From: an uncultured Bacteroidales bacterium | GTDB taxonomy: Bacteria > Bacteroidota > Bacteroidia > Bacteroidales > Paludibacteraceae | Reading direction: 5' to 3' | Length of the DNA: 29,407 nucleotides | Assembly (NCBI GenBank): GCA_937885465.1 | Contig: CAKZZM010000027.1 | Location: 1 to 29,407, forward strand | Part shown: positions 15,127-22,388 of the stretch, in pieces | Numbering within the stretch: position 1 is the stretch's first letter | Layout of the letters: each line of letters opens with the position of its first letter | The notes under the pieces: model-generated | The model's input: the letters and a program-made list of their open reading frames with translations, nothing else | Told to the model about the DNA's origin: nothing | The model's database searches: none | Translations under genes and position numbers: made by a program

Positions 15127-17196
15127 TTATTTGTCGTTTATCATCATTCCTTGTACATTGTAGGTGATGCCGTTTTTGATAATAAGTAATTGTCCGTTAC
15201 GGATGGTTGTTATGCATTGGTTAGTTTGAGTGGCTTTAGGACTTATAATAGGATTTTCGCCGGCGTTGGGATGCAGGTCTCTTGCTCCTGCTATTTCTGC
15301 GCTTGTTTCACCTTTTAATCCGCTATCTGCCGATACCCCTGTCTGCACCTTGACAAAATCAATACCGCTTAGGTGAATGAAATTGCCATTGGCATCCACT
15401 GCCCAATCGATATCAATAAAACCTTTCGGATTGCCGTTAGGGTGATTATCAGCATAGCCGTAGTCGAAGACGAGCCATGAGAAATTATCGTCTTGAAGCA
15501 CATTTGAAGGCAGCAAAGTGCCTGTTAGCGTATATTGTTCGCCAAGCCACTGAGGATAATATGGTTGTGTGTGGAAGGTGTTTCGGTAAATGGTGATAGT
15601 ATTTCCGTCAATGTCAGTTGCCGTAACATTGAGGGTGTCGGAACTCGGGCGGAAATAGGTGCATGAATAGTTAAGTCTGCTTCGCGAATATTCAGAGCCT
15701 TTTATCTCGAACCATTCATCGTCGGGGATACCATTGGCATTGGCATCTCTGCTGACATAGATAACGGCAGGTTCGGCACTTCCCTGCTGCCTGCCTGTCT
15801 CGTTGATTTTTGAATAGAAGGCGTTGCCAAGCACTTCGAAGTCGCAGGAGTCGGGTAGGTTAATAATAGTGTGATCAAAGCCGAACACTACATATCCTCC
15901 CCAACCACCGAGGCAAACTATCTCGTTCTTTCCCTCGCATATTTTCTCATTTACTTTTGCCAGCATAGCTTCTGCATTGTCACCCGCTTCGTACGGAGGC
16001 ATTACATTCGTAAACTGCCCCGGAGCGGGCATAAACTCATATACCTTGCTTATGTAAGGGCTGTTAGAGTAGAGGTTTTGGGTGGGGGCAAGTGTGAAAA
16101 ATGCAAGAAGAGTAAAAAGCACAATGCTTTCGACTTTAGGGCTCTGCCCGGACTTTCGGGAAGACTGCCCGAAATCAGAAAATTTACGATGCCTCAAAAT
16201 GTAGTAATGGAAGAGAATAGATAAAGGAATTGTGTGATTTTTCGGTTGCGAATATGTCACTTTCGCTATGCGTAAAGCGCTTTCGCAGTTCGAATTAACG
16301 ACTTTACTACGTCTTTTCAGTTTGTGGTAGGCGATTCGGGCTTTGATAACAGCTGCGGCATGTTTCGGCTTTCCTTTCAAGAGATATTGCAGTGATGCAA
16401 TATAGTCAAGAAGAAAGCGTAGCGGGAATAGCCACAGACGTCGCGAGATGGGCAGGTTTTTATACAGCATCAGCAGGCTGTTGCGGAAATTGAGGAAAGT
16501 CTTATTCGGACTCTCGTACGGCAGTGCTCCGCCACCGAGATGATAAATGGTACTCTGCGGAAGACATTTGACTTTGTATCTATTAGAATGTAAGCGCCAA
16601 CATAGGTCAATTTCTTCCATGTGAGCGAAGAAAGTGCTGTCGAACCCGCCTACCTCTTTGAATATCTTCGTCCTCACTACAAAGCATGCACCGGATGCCC
16701 AAAAGATGTCACATTCTGAATCATATTGCCCGTGATCTTCTTCAATGGTATTCATTATCCGACCGCGACAATAAGGGTATCCTAATTTGTCGATAAACCC
16801 TCCGGCAGCACCGGCGTGCTCAAAACGCGATTTGTCGTAATAGGCAAGAATTTTAGGTTGTAGTGCCGCCGTTTCGGGCGAACCCGCGAGGTAATCAAGC
16901 AGTGGAGTCAGCCAATTTTCCGTTACTTCAACATCAGAATTAAGAAGAACGCAGTATTCGGTGTCAATCTCAGCAAGTGCTTTGTTGTAGCCTTCTGCAA
17001 AGCCGTAATTTTGTTGTAGTTCTATTATTCTTACAGTAGGAAAATCAGAGTGCAGAAGAGCGATGGAATTGTCGGTTGAACCATTATCCGCCACTATAAC
17101 CTCAGAATCGAGAGGGCAATACTTAATAACGGAAGGAAGAAATTTGCGGAGCATTTCTTCCCCGTTCCAGTTTAATATGACTATTGAGCAGCGCAT
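15127..17196 (-). CDS. Fusion ORF: family 2 glycosyltransferase + cobalamin-locus surface module
   Basis: One frame of 689 residues that looks like two genes. Residues 1-340: a family 2 glycosyltransferase (CSIVILNWNGEE, ADNGSTDNS, LLNSDVEV at 85-92 with the metal-binding Asp, and the FAHMEEIDLCWR acceptor/catalytic region), ending where such enzymes usually end (FHYYILRHRKFSDF). Residues 357-689: a hydrophobic, signal-like segment (SIVLFTLLAFFTLAP) and then a secreted domain with GGWGGYVVFGFDHTI, YVSRDANANGIPDDEWFEIKGSEY and GFIDIDWAVDANGN, a type I recall from surface proteins in Bacteroides B12 loci. The seam (16133-16155) is exactly repeat R2, read in frame. The two halves would normally work on opposite sides of the inner membrane. 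A GTG at 16120-16122 could start the second half separately. The frame is open up to 17268, but homology starts at ATG 17196. Confidence 0.8.
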   Translation of the reverse strand: MRCSIVILNWNGEEMLRKFLPSVIKYCPLDSEVIVADNGSTDNSIALLHSDFPTVRIIELQQNYGFAEGYNKALAEIDTEYCVLLNSDVEVTENWLTPLLDYLAGSPETAALQPKILAYYDKSRFEHAGAAGGFIDKLGYPYCRGRIMNTIEEDHGQYDSECDIFWASGACFVVRTKIFKEVGGFDSTFFAHMEEIDLCWRLHSNRYKVKCLPQSTIYHLGGGALPYESPNKTFLNFRNSLLMLYKNLPISRRLWLFPLRFLLDYIASLQYLLKGKPKHAAAVIKARIAYHKLKRRSKVVNSNCESALRIAKVTYSQPKNHTIPLSILFHYYILRHRKFSDFGQSSRKSGQSPKVESIVLFTLLAFFTLAPTQNLYSNSPYISKVYEFMPAPGQFTNVMPPYEAGDNAEAMLAKVNEKICEGKNEIVCLGGWGGYVVFGFDHTIINLPDSCDFEVLGNAFYSKINETGRQQGSAEPAVIYVSRDANANGIPDDEWFEIKGSEYSRSRLNYSCTYFRPSSDTLNVTATDIDGNTITIYRNTFHTQPYYPQWLGEQYTLTGTLLPSNVLQDDNFSWLVFDYGYADNHPNGNPKGFIDIDWAVDANGNFIHLSGIDFVKVQTGVSADSGLKGETSAEIAGARDLHPNAGENPIISPKATQTNQCITTIRNGQLLIIKNGITYNVQGMMINDK
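16133..16155 (-). repeat. Repeat R2 copy at the glycosyltransferase/surface-module seam
   Basis: Minus-strand R2 with one change from the other copies (AAGTCC instead of AAGTGC before GGGCAGAGCCC). It is read in frame as KSGQSPKV inside the long ORF 15127-17196 and lies precisely between its two unrelated halves. Confidence 0.88.
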
Positions 17197-17271
17197 AACT
17201 ATGTAAGGCAGAATAATGTACCGCTTCGCTATCTGTGAGGGATAAAGTGAATACGCTGAGCGTTTCACTAT

Positions 17272-18138
17272 TTAACTGCGTATATTGTTATATTTGAATC
17301 TATTGTGTGTCCAAAGCCAAAGGTGGGGGGCGCAAAGAATATTTTGCTCTAAGAGGTGGGCGTATTGTTGTGTGATATAGTTGGGTTCAGTGTTTTTTGG
17401 AGATTCAGATATAAGCCGGAAATGACACATGTAATGTCCGCGAGAAGGCATTGTCAGTTCTGCGAAAAAGACGGGGTAGTCGAATTTGCGGGCAAGGGTG
17501 TCGGTTCCGGTGATAAATGGTGTTTCTAATCCGAAGAAAGGCACTTTGCCATCAATGTCAGAGGCGGAAGGTTTCTGATCTGAGAGCATGCAATAGATGT
17601 GAGAAGAATTATTATTTTTTCTATTTGCCGCCATTTCTCGCAGTAAACGCTTTTTTTCGATGCAGTTTCCGCCTCTTTTTTGCCTTATGTAGAGCATCGC
17701 CTTATCGGCATTTTCCGATTTGAGGCGGCGATATATGTAGTGGCAATGAATATCTTCGGGAAGTCTTTTGGCTATATCTGCATACCACTCCCAACAGCCG
17801 ATATGCCCTAACATCAGCATCGCTCCGCCATATTGCTCCGCTGCTCGGCTAAGGTCTTCTGTGCCGTAAAATACAACTCTCTCGCGCATCTCCTCATCGC
17901 TTGCCCGATATCCGTGAATGGTCTCAACTAACATATCGGAAAACCAGCGGTAGAACTTATTTTCGATGGTTCTCCGTTCTGCCTCACTTTTGTTACGGAA
18001 AACTAACTTCAGGTTCTTACGCACAAGCAGTCTCCTATATCTCAAAAAATAATGCATCATAGGGTAGATTACCCATGATGATAGAAAATATAGGACATTA
18101 AGGGGCAGTAAGGATAATATTTTTACGAGAGTCAACAA
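17272..18138 (-). CDS. LpxL/HtrB-like lysophospholipid (lipid A) acyltransferase
   Basis: Probable late acyltransferase of lipid A biosynthesis, transferring an acyl chain at the cytoplasmic face of the inner membrane. 288 residues with an N-terminal membrane anchor and the catalytic HX4E motif in GHIGCWEW (His112, Glu117). Further family segments: SDQKPSASDIDGKVPFFGLETPFITGTDTLARKFDYPVFFAEL and HLWLWTHNRFKY at the end. The start is a TTG at 18138 (a second TTG follows): it immediately follows the TAA of the upstream gene (18139-18141), which suggests translational coupling, and no ATG occurs before the conserved N-terminal helix. It is the middle gene of a three-gene minus-strand operon (acidic protein, this gene, glycosyltransferase), consistent with lipopolysaccharide assembly. 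The acyl donor and position cannot be told. Confidence 0.9.
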   Translation of the reverse strand: MLTLVKILSLLPLNVLYFLSSWVIYPMMHYFLRYRRLLVRKNLKLVFRNKSEAERRTIENKFYRWFSDMLVETIHGYRASDEEMRERVVFYGTEDLSRAAEQYGGAMLMLGHIGCWEWYADIAKRLPEDIHCHYIYRRLKSENADKAMLYIRQKRGGNCIEKKRLLREMAANRKNNNSSHIYCMLSDQKPSASDIDGKVPFFGLETPFITGTDTLARKFDYPVFFAELTMPSRGHYMCHFRLISESPKNTEPNYITQQYAHLLEQNILCAPHLWLWTHNRFKYNNIRS

Positions 18139-18474
18139 TTACTCGTCCTCCTCGTAAATGCCGATTTCTATGCCGTATTGGTATTCGCCGTCAAGAATAA
18201 GTTGTATCTGCTCATCGCTGAGTTTGATACCTTCCTCTTTGCAAGCCTTTCTGACGTAGTTAAGTTCTTCGGTTTCGTCAATATAACTATCTTTTGCCAC
18301 TTCTTCGTCTATTAGGCCGTTTTCCTCATAAAAGTCGTAGATGGCATCTAAGATAAATTGAACATCATCACGAGTGATATTGGCTTTATCCTCTGCGGGT
18401 ATGAGATTGAGAATATAGTCAATACATTTGTCGTCGTTGAACTCTTCGGGGAGTTCGAGCAATTCTTCATTCAT
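18139..18474 (-). CDS. Small acidic conserved protein, function unknown
   Basis: 111 residues, very rich in Asp and Glu (MNEELLELPEEFNDDKC at the start, IGIYEEDE at the end), predicted soluble and mostly helical, without signal peptide or membrane segment. I recognise it only as resembling small acidic hypothetical proteins of Bacteroidales. The frame is open to 18630, but the upstream part runs through the promoter (18524-18554), so ATG 18474 is taken. The leader of about 45 bases contains the short palindrome CCGATATCGG (18501-18510). It is the first gene of the operon with the LpxL-like enzyme, whose start is directly next to its stop, and it is divergent from recR. No function should be inferred beyond that. 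Confidence 0.8.
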   Translation of the reverse strand: MNEELLELPEEFNDDKCIDYILNLIPAEDKANITRDDVQFILDAIYDFYEENGLIDEEVAKDSYIDETEELNYVRKACKEEGIKLSDEQIQLILDGEYQYGIEIGIYEEDE

Positions 18475-18523
18475 AACTGAAAATATATTATTAATATCCA
18501 CCGATATCGGCTTATACTTTTCG

Positions 18524-18554
18524 CAAATATACGTAAAAATACCGAAATGCGCAA
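18524..18554 (-). promoter_or_regulatory. Bacteroidota promoter of the acidic protein/lpxL-like operon
   Basis: On the minus strand TTG (18552-18554), 20 bases, then TATATTTG (18524-18531). It matches the TTG-N20-TAnnTTTG pattern and gives a leader of about 45 bases. It stands back to back with the recR promoter. Confidence 0.8.
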
Positions 18555-18592
18555 AATAATTTTTAATTTTATATGTAAATGAAATTTTTATG

Positions 18593-18623
18593 TTGCGCGA
18601 GCCCGAAAAATATTGTACCTTTG
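18593..18623 (+). promoter_or_regulatory. Bacteroidota promoter of the recR operon (near-leaderless)
   Basis: TTG at 18593-18595, 20 bases, then TACCTTTG at 18616-18623, a full match. The ATG of recR is at 18629, only 5 bases after the -7 box, so the transcript should have no leader or one of a few bases. This also rules out the ATG at 18590 as start, because it lies upstream of the promoter. Confidence 0.8.
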
Positions 18624-18628
18624 TAAGC

Positions 18629-19249
18629 ATGATACAGCAATATCAATCTCAATTATTGGAGCGAGCCGTAGAGCATACTTCGACCCTTCCGGGTGTCGGA
18701 CGAAAGTCGGCACTTAGGTATATGTTGTATTTGTTGCGCCAACCGAAAGAGGATGTGCGCAATTTCGCAAATTCTATATTGCGTCTAAGGGAGGATGTGG
18801 TATATTGCAAAGAGTGCCACAACATCAGCGATACTGATTTATGTCCGATATGCGCAAGTCAGAAGCGGGACAGGTCATTAATATGCGTAGTTGAGAATAT
18901 CCAAGATGTGATGCAGATTGAGAATACGGGACAATATAACGGGCTGTATCATGTGCTCGGCGGTATTATCTCGCCAATAGACGGAATAGGACCACAAGAT
19001 ATTGAAATAGCGTCGCTTGTAAGCAGGGTAGAGAAGGGGGAGATAGGGGAGGTAATACTCGCTTTGCCTACTACAATGGAAGGTGATACGACTAATTATT
19101 ATATTTATCGCCGTCTATCTTCTCTGCAGCACGCTCAACTCAAAGTAACTCAGATTGCGAGAGGCGTGGCGATTGGTGGTGAACTTGAATATACCGATGA
19201 GTTAACGCTCGGTCGCTCAATACTTAACAGGACGGAGTTTAAAGCATAG
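18629..19249 (+). CDS. recR: Recombination mediator protein RecR
   Basis: Works with RecO (and RecF) to load RecA on gapped DNA. 206 residues, the standard length. Domains in order: helix-hairpin-helix (LPGVGRKSALRYMLYLL, residues about 20-36), a Cys4 zinc finger (CKECHNISDTDLCPIC, about 57-72), and a Toprim domain (ICVVENIQDVMQIENTGQYNGLYHVLGG), followed by PIDGIGPQDI and TTMEGDTTNYYIYRRL. The start at 18629 agrees with the family N-terminus (MIQQYQSQLLERAVE); the longer frame from 18590 would run through the promoter. It leads a run of six same-strand genes up to 23596 with gaps of about 60 bp or 4-bp overlaps, ending in pyrG and a barrel protein. Confidence 0.97.
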   Translation: MIQQYQSQLLERAVEHTSTLPGVGRKSALRYMLYLLRQPKEDVRNFANSILRLREDVVYCKECHNISDTDLCPICASQKRDRSLICVVENIQDVMQIENTGQYNGLYHVLGGIISPIDGIGPQDIEIASLVSRVEKGEIGEVILALPTTMEGDTTNYYIYRRLSSLQHAQLKVTQIARGVAIGGELEYTDELTLGRSILNRTEFKA

Positions 19250-19283
19250 AATAAGTGATGAGGTAACTAAATAATATAAGTAT

Positions 19284-19307
19284 GAACGTTCGGAGACGTT
19301 CTCTACA
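19284..19307 (+). repeat. Repeat R1 copy upstream of the four-helix membrane protein
   Basis: Consensus except for TCTACA at the end. It overlaps ATG 19282-19284 and reads NVRRRSL in frame with the gene; it ends 4 bases before the likely start at 19312. Confidence 0.9.
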
Positions 19308-19311
19308 TAAC

Positions 19312-19740
19312 ATGAAAACATTGCGGATTTTATATTATTTCTTCTATTGCGCTGCCTTGGCATTGGTTGTTGTGCTCGGCTATATTGTTGATATGCAATC
19401 AGTAATTATGAATCCTCAATCGGATGCGGGGCAAATAGTGCAATATGTGGTTATTGCTTACATATTAGCCTCTGTGCCAGGTGCCTTATACGGCTTTAAG
19501 CGAGCAATGGGCAAGGTGAGTAAGATAGAAAGCGAGGAAGAACGGAAGAAAGTATATACACAATATGCCGTTATCAGGATGATTCTGATTGGGGTTGGCA
19601 TTTTGCTCGGTATATTTGCCTTCTATTTGTTGGATAAATACTCATCTATGCTTTGGTGCGCAGGTATCGCTATGATAGCCTTATATTTCTGCAAACCTAC
19701 AGAGATGAAGATGTATTTAGAAATGAACGATAAACGCTAA
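19312..19740 (+). CDS. Small four-helix membrane protein, unknown function
   Basis: 142 residues from ATG 19312. About four hydrophobic helices are visible (TLRILYYFFYCAALALVVVL; IVQYVVIAYILASVPGAL; VIRMILIGVGILLGIFAFYL; MLWCAGIAMIALYF), with a charged cytoplasmic-type loop (KVSKIESEEERKKVYTQY) between the second and third. I do not recognise a named family; small membrane proteins like this occur beside recR in other Bacteroidales, as far as I remember. The frame is also open from ATG 19282, but that adds only MNVRRRSLHN, encoded by the R1 repeat at 19284-19307, so R1 here ends 4 bp before the likely start. It lies 62 bp after recR and 57 bp before the HAD gene. Confidence 0.78.
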   Translation: MKTLRILYYFFYCAALALVVVLGYIVDMQSVIMNPQSDAGQIVQYVVIAYILASVPGALYGFKRAMGKVSKIESEEERKKVYTQYAVIRMILIGVGILLGIFAFYLLDKYSSMLWCAGIAMIALYFCKPTEMKMYLEMNDKR

Positions 19741-19797
19741 CTGCTATGCCGGCTCTCTCTGCAGCTGCGGCTATTGCTACTATAATTGTTGATTATT

Positions 19798-20211
19798 ATG
19801 ACTATTGCAGTTGATTTTGACGGAACGATAGTAACTCATGAGTATCCCAATATCGGCAAGCCGATACCTTTTGCTATTGAGACGCTGAAAAAACTTCAGA
19901 GTGAAGATCATTGTGAGATTATTCTTTGGTCTTGTCGAGAGGGAGATTTATTGCAGCAGGCATTGGATTATTGCAAGGGAAAAGGACTCGAGTTTTATGC
20001 CGTTAATTCTAACTATCCTGAAGAGACGGTTATCAAAAGTACTGCTCCGCGCAAACTGACTGCCGATATCTTCATAGATGACCGCAATCTCGGAGGAATT
20101 CCGGATTGGGGCGTTATTTACCAAATGATACATTCGGGGCAACCCTTTAAACCTTTTGCCGCATCAGGGTATCCGGAGCAGCCAAAGCGTCGCAAGTTTT
20201 TGTTTTTTTAA
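19798..20211 (+). CDS. HAD superfamily phosphatase-like hydrolase, capless (BT0820-like)
   Basis: Small cytoplasmic HAD-fold protein of 137 residues with almost no cap domain. Motif I is DFDGTIV (residues 6-12, the nucleophile Asp and the general acid Asp), followed by ILWSCREGDLLQQALDYCKGKGLEFYAVNSNYPEE and the late motif DIFIDDRNLGG (metal-binding Asp pair). These stretches are typical of a short HAD family common in Bacteroides. It is likely a phosphatase, but the substrate is unknown. The ATG at 19798 is used; in-frame TTG codons at 19786 and 19789 give a four-residue extension that adds nothing conserved. It lies between the four-helix membrane protein and the GNAT gene in the recR-pyrG operon. 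Confidence 0.87.
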   Translation: MTIAVDFDGTIVTHEYPNIGKPIPFAIETLKKLQSEDHCEIILWSCREGDLLQQALDYCKGKGLEFYAVNSNYPEETVIKSTAPRKLTADIFIDDRNLGGIPDWGVIYQMIHSGQPFKPFAASGYPEQPKRRKFLFF

Positions 20212-20268
20212 TCTATAGTGTGTGCAGCGATGACATTGCTGCGAAATGGATAATTAGTAAGTGATAAG

Positions 20269-20784
20269 ATGCTCCGACTTCGTGCATTGGAAATAGAAGA
20301 TTTGCCTTTTTTGTATCAGTGGGAAAATGATGCGAAGATATGGGATGACGGGAGTACGCATAATCCTCTGTCGCAGACCTTATTACGCGAGTATTTCGCA
20401 TCAACAAGCGGAGATATCTATAAAGACGGGCAGATTAGGTTGATAGCCGAAATAAGTAGCAGTGAAGGCGATGTTCAGACAATAGGATGTGCTGATTTAT
20501 TTGATTTCGACCCGCATACGATGAAGGCAGCGATAGGTCTTTATGTGTCGAGCAGTGAGCGTGGAAAAGGCTATGGAATGCAGATAATGAAGCAGTTGGA
20601 AGATTATGCTTTTAGTTTTTTAGGACTAAATCAGTTGTACGCTTTTATTGCTACCGACAATGCGGCTTGCTGTGCTTTGTTTGAACATGTAGGGTATAAA
20701 ATGTGCGGATGTGTAAAACAATGGGTTAAGAGATTAGGATGTAGATATGTTGATGCTAATATCTATCAGAAATTATCACTATGA
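20269..20784 (+). CDS. GNAT family N-acetyltransferase (RimJ/RimL-like)
   Basis: Transfers an acetyl group from acetyl-CoA to an amine; the substrate is unknown. 171 residues with a GNAT fold. The N-terminal LRLRALEIEDLPFLYQWENDAKIW is typical of the RimJ/RimL/SpeG-like branch, the acetyl-CoA pyrophosphate loop is seen in SERGKGYGMQIM (about residues 107-118), and the final motif is NAACCALFEHVGYKMCG. The stop overlaps the pyrG start by 4 bases (ATGA at 20781-20784), indicating translational coupling with pyrG. There is no sign of a role in CTP synthesis itself; the arrangement is probably an operon of unrelated housekeeping functions. Confidence 0.9.
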   Translation: MLRLRALEIEDLPFLYQWENDAKIWDDGSTHNPLSQTLLREYFASTSGDIYKDGQIRLIAEISSSEGDVQTIGCADLFDFDPHTMKAAIGLYVSSSERGKGYGMQIMKQLEDYAFSFLGLNQLYAFIATDNAACCALFEHVGYKMCGCVKQWVKRLGCRYVDANIYQKLSL

Positions 20785-22388
20785 GTAAGACTAAATATAT
20801 ATTTGTAACCGGCGGTGTCGCCTCTTCTCTTGGTAAAGGCATTCTTTCTGCCTCTCTCGGTAAATTGCTTCAAGCAAGAGGGTTCAGAGTAACAAATCAG
20901 AAGTTAGACCCATATATCAATGTTGACCCTGGCACTCTTAATCCTTACGAACACGGCGAGTGTTATGTAACGGTTGACGGGCATGAGGCCGACTTAGACC
21001 TCGGGCATTATGAGAGATTCTTAAATGTTGAAACGCATAAGGTTAATAATCTAACTACCGGTCGCATATATCAGTCTGTTATAGAGAAAGAGCGTCGCGG
21101 CGATTTCCTCGGTAAGACGGTGCAGGTAGTCCCGCATATCACCGATGAGATAAAGCGCAACGTCATCGCCCTTGGCGAAAGTGGAAATTTCGACTTCGTA
21201 ATAACTGAGATAGGCGGTACGGTAGGTGATATAGAGAGTCTTCCGTATGTAGAGGCTGTAAGACAAATGAAGTGGGAATATGGGAAGAACTGCTTGTCGA
21301 TACACCTCACTTATGTGCCATATCTTGCCGCAGCACAAGAACTCAAGACTAAACCGACACAACATTCAGTTAAAGCTCTACAGCAGGGAGGAGTGCAACC
21401 CGATATTTTAGTCCTGCGTACGGAACATCGTATCTCTGACAATATGAAACGTAAGGTGGGGTTGTTCTGCAATGTAAGCGAAGATGCTGTTGTGCAATCT
21501 GTTGATGCAAAGTCTATTTATCAAGTGCCTCTTAATATGCAAGATGAACATCTCGATGAGATAGTGCTGCATAAACTCGGTTTTGATGTCAATACTACCC
21601 CCAAGGCTGATATGCGCGATTGGAATGATTTCCTTGACAAAAGAGAAAAAGCAACGGAGGAAGTGCATATCGCGCTTGTTGGCAAATATGTGCAGTTACA
21701 TGATGCCTATATGTCAATTCGCGAAAGTCTTTCACATGCGGCAACATACAATAACAGAAGACTCGTTTTGTCAGAAATACTATCGGATACACTCACGGAA
21801 GATAATGCAGCCGAAATGCTTAAACCATATCAAGGAATAGTCATTGCTCCGGGGTTTGGTAATAGGGGAATAGACGGAAAATTGGCTGCGATACGCTATG
21901 CAAGAGAAAATAATATACCATGCTTAGGAATATGCCTTGGTATGCAGTGTATGGTGATTGAGTTTGCCCGCAATGTGTTAGGCATAAGGGACGCAGATAG
22001 TAGTGAGTTCAACAATGCCACTCCGAATAATGTGATAGATATGATGGAAGAGCAGAAAACTTTGGTGAATAAAGGTGCTTCCATGCGGCTCGGAGCGTAT
22101 CCCTGTGACTTAAAAGAAGGGTCTCATGTAATGGAGATATATGGTAAGGATACTATTTACGAAAGGCACAGGCATAGGTATGAATTTAATAATAAATACA
22201 AGACGAACTTCGAAAATGCAGGGATGAGATGTGTCGGAATAAACACTAAAGCAGATCTCGTCGAAATAATCGAATATGAAAAGCATCCGTGGTTTGTGGG
22301 GGTACAATTTCATCCTGAATATTCATCTACCGTTTTACGCCCGCATCCTTTGTTCTTAGATTTTGTGAAAACAATAATTTGTATATGA
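20781..22388 (+). CDS. pyrG: CTP synthase
   Basis: Makes CTP from UTP with ATP and glutamine in the cytoplasm; last step of pyrimidine nucleotide synthesis. 535 residues, the usual length. The N-terminal synthetase domain begins MSKTKYIFVTGGVASSLGKG (P-loop-like) with KLDPYINVDPGTLNPYEHGE and ADLDLGHYERF. The C-terminal class I glutamine amidotransferase domain has the oxyanion and nucleophile region PCLGICLGMQ and the catalytic His-Glu in FHPEYSS. It is coupled to the gene in front by an ATGA overlap and to the following barrel gene by another ATGA overlap (22385-22388), so the three should be translated from one mRNA. Nothing is unusual in the catalytic residues. Confidence 0.98.
   Translation: MSKTKYIFVTGGVASSLGKGILSASLGKLLQARGFRVTNQKLDPYINVDPGTLNPYEHGECYVTVDGHEADLDLGHYERFLNVETHKVNNLTTGRIYQSVIEKERRGDFLGKTVQVVPHITDEIKRNVIALGESGNFDFVITEIGGTVGDIESLPYVEAVRQMKWEYGKNCLSIHLTYVPYLAAAQELKTKPTQHSVKALQQGGVQPDILVLRTEHRISDNMKRKVGLFCNVSEDAVVQSVDAKSIYQVPLNMQDEHLDEIVLHKLGFDVNTTPKADMRDWNDFLDKREKATEEVHIALVGKYVQLHDAYMSIRESLSHAATYNNRRLVLSEILSDTLTEDNAAEMLKPYQGIVIAPGFGNRGIDGKLAAIRYARENNIPCLGICLGMQCMVIEFARNVLGIRDADSSEFNNATPNNVIDMMEEQKTLVNKGASMRLGAYPCDLKEGSHVMEIYGKDTIYERHRHRYEFNNKYKTNFENAGMRCVGINTKADLVEIIEYEKHPWFVGVQFHPEYSSTVLRPHPLFLDFVKTIICI

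Noticed and set aside
15871..16224. 117-residue plus-strand ORF across the fusion seam
   Set aside because: Antisense to the fusion ORF, without a recognisable domain or promoter; it does not explain the seam.
18475..18630. N-terminal extension of the acidic protein to 18630
   Set aside because: The added part runs through its own promoter and the divergent recR promoter; ATG 18474 begins the conserved acidic sequence.
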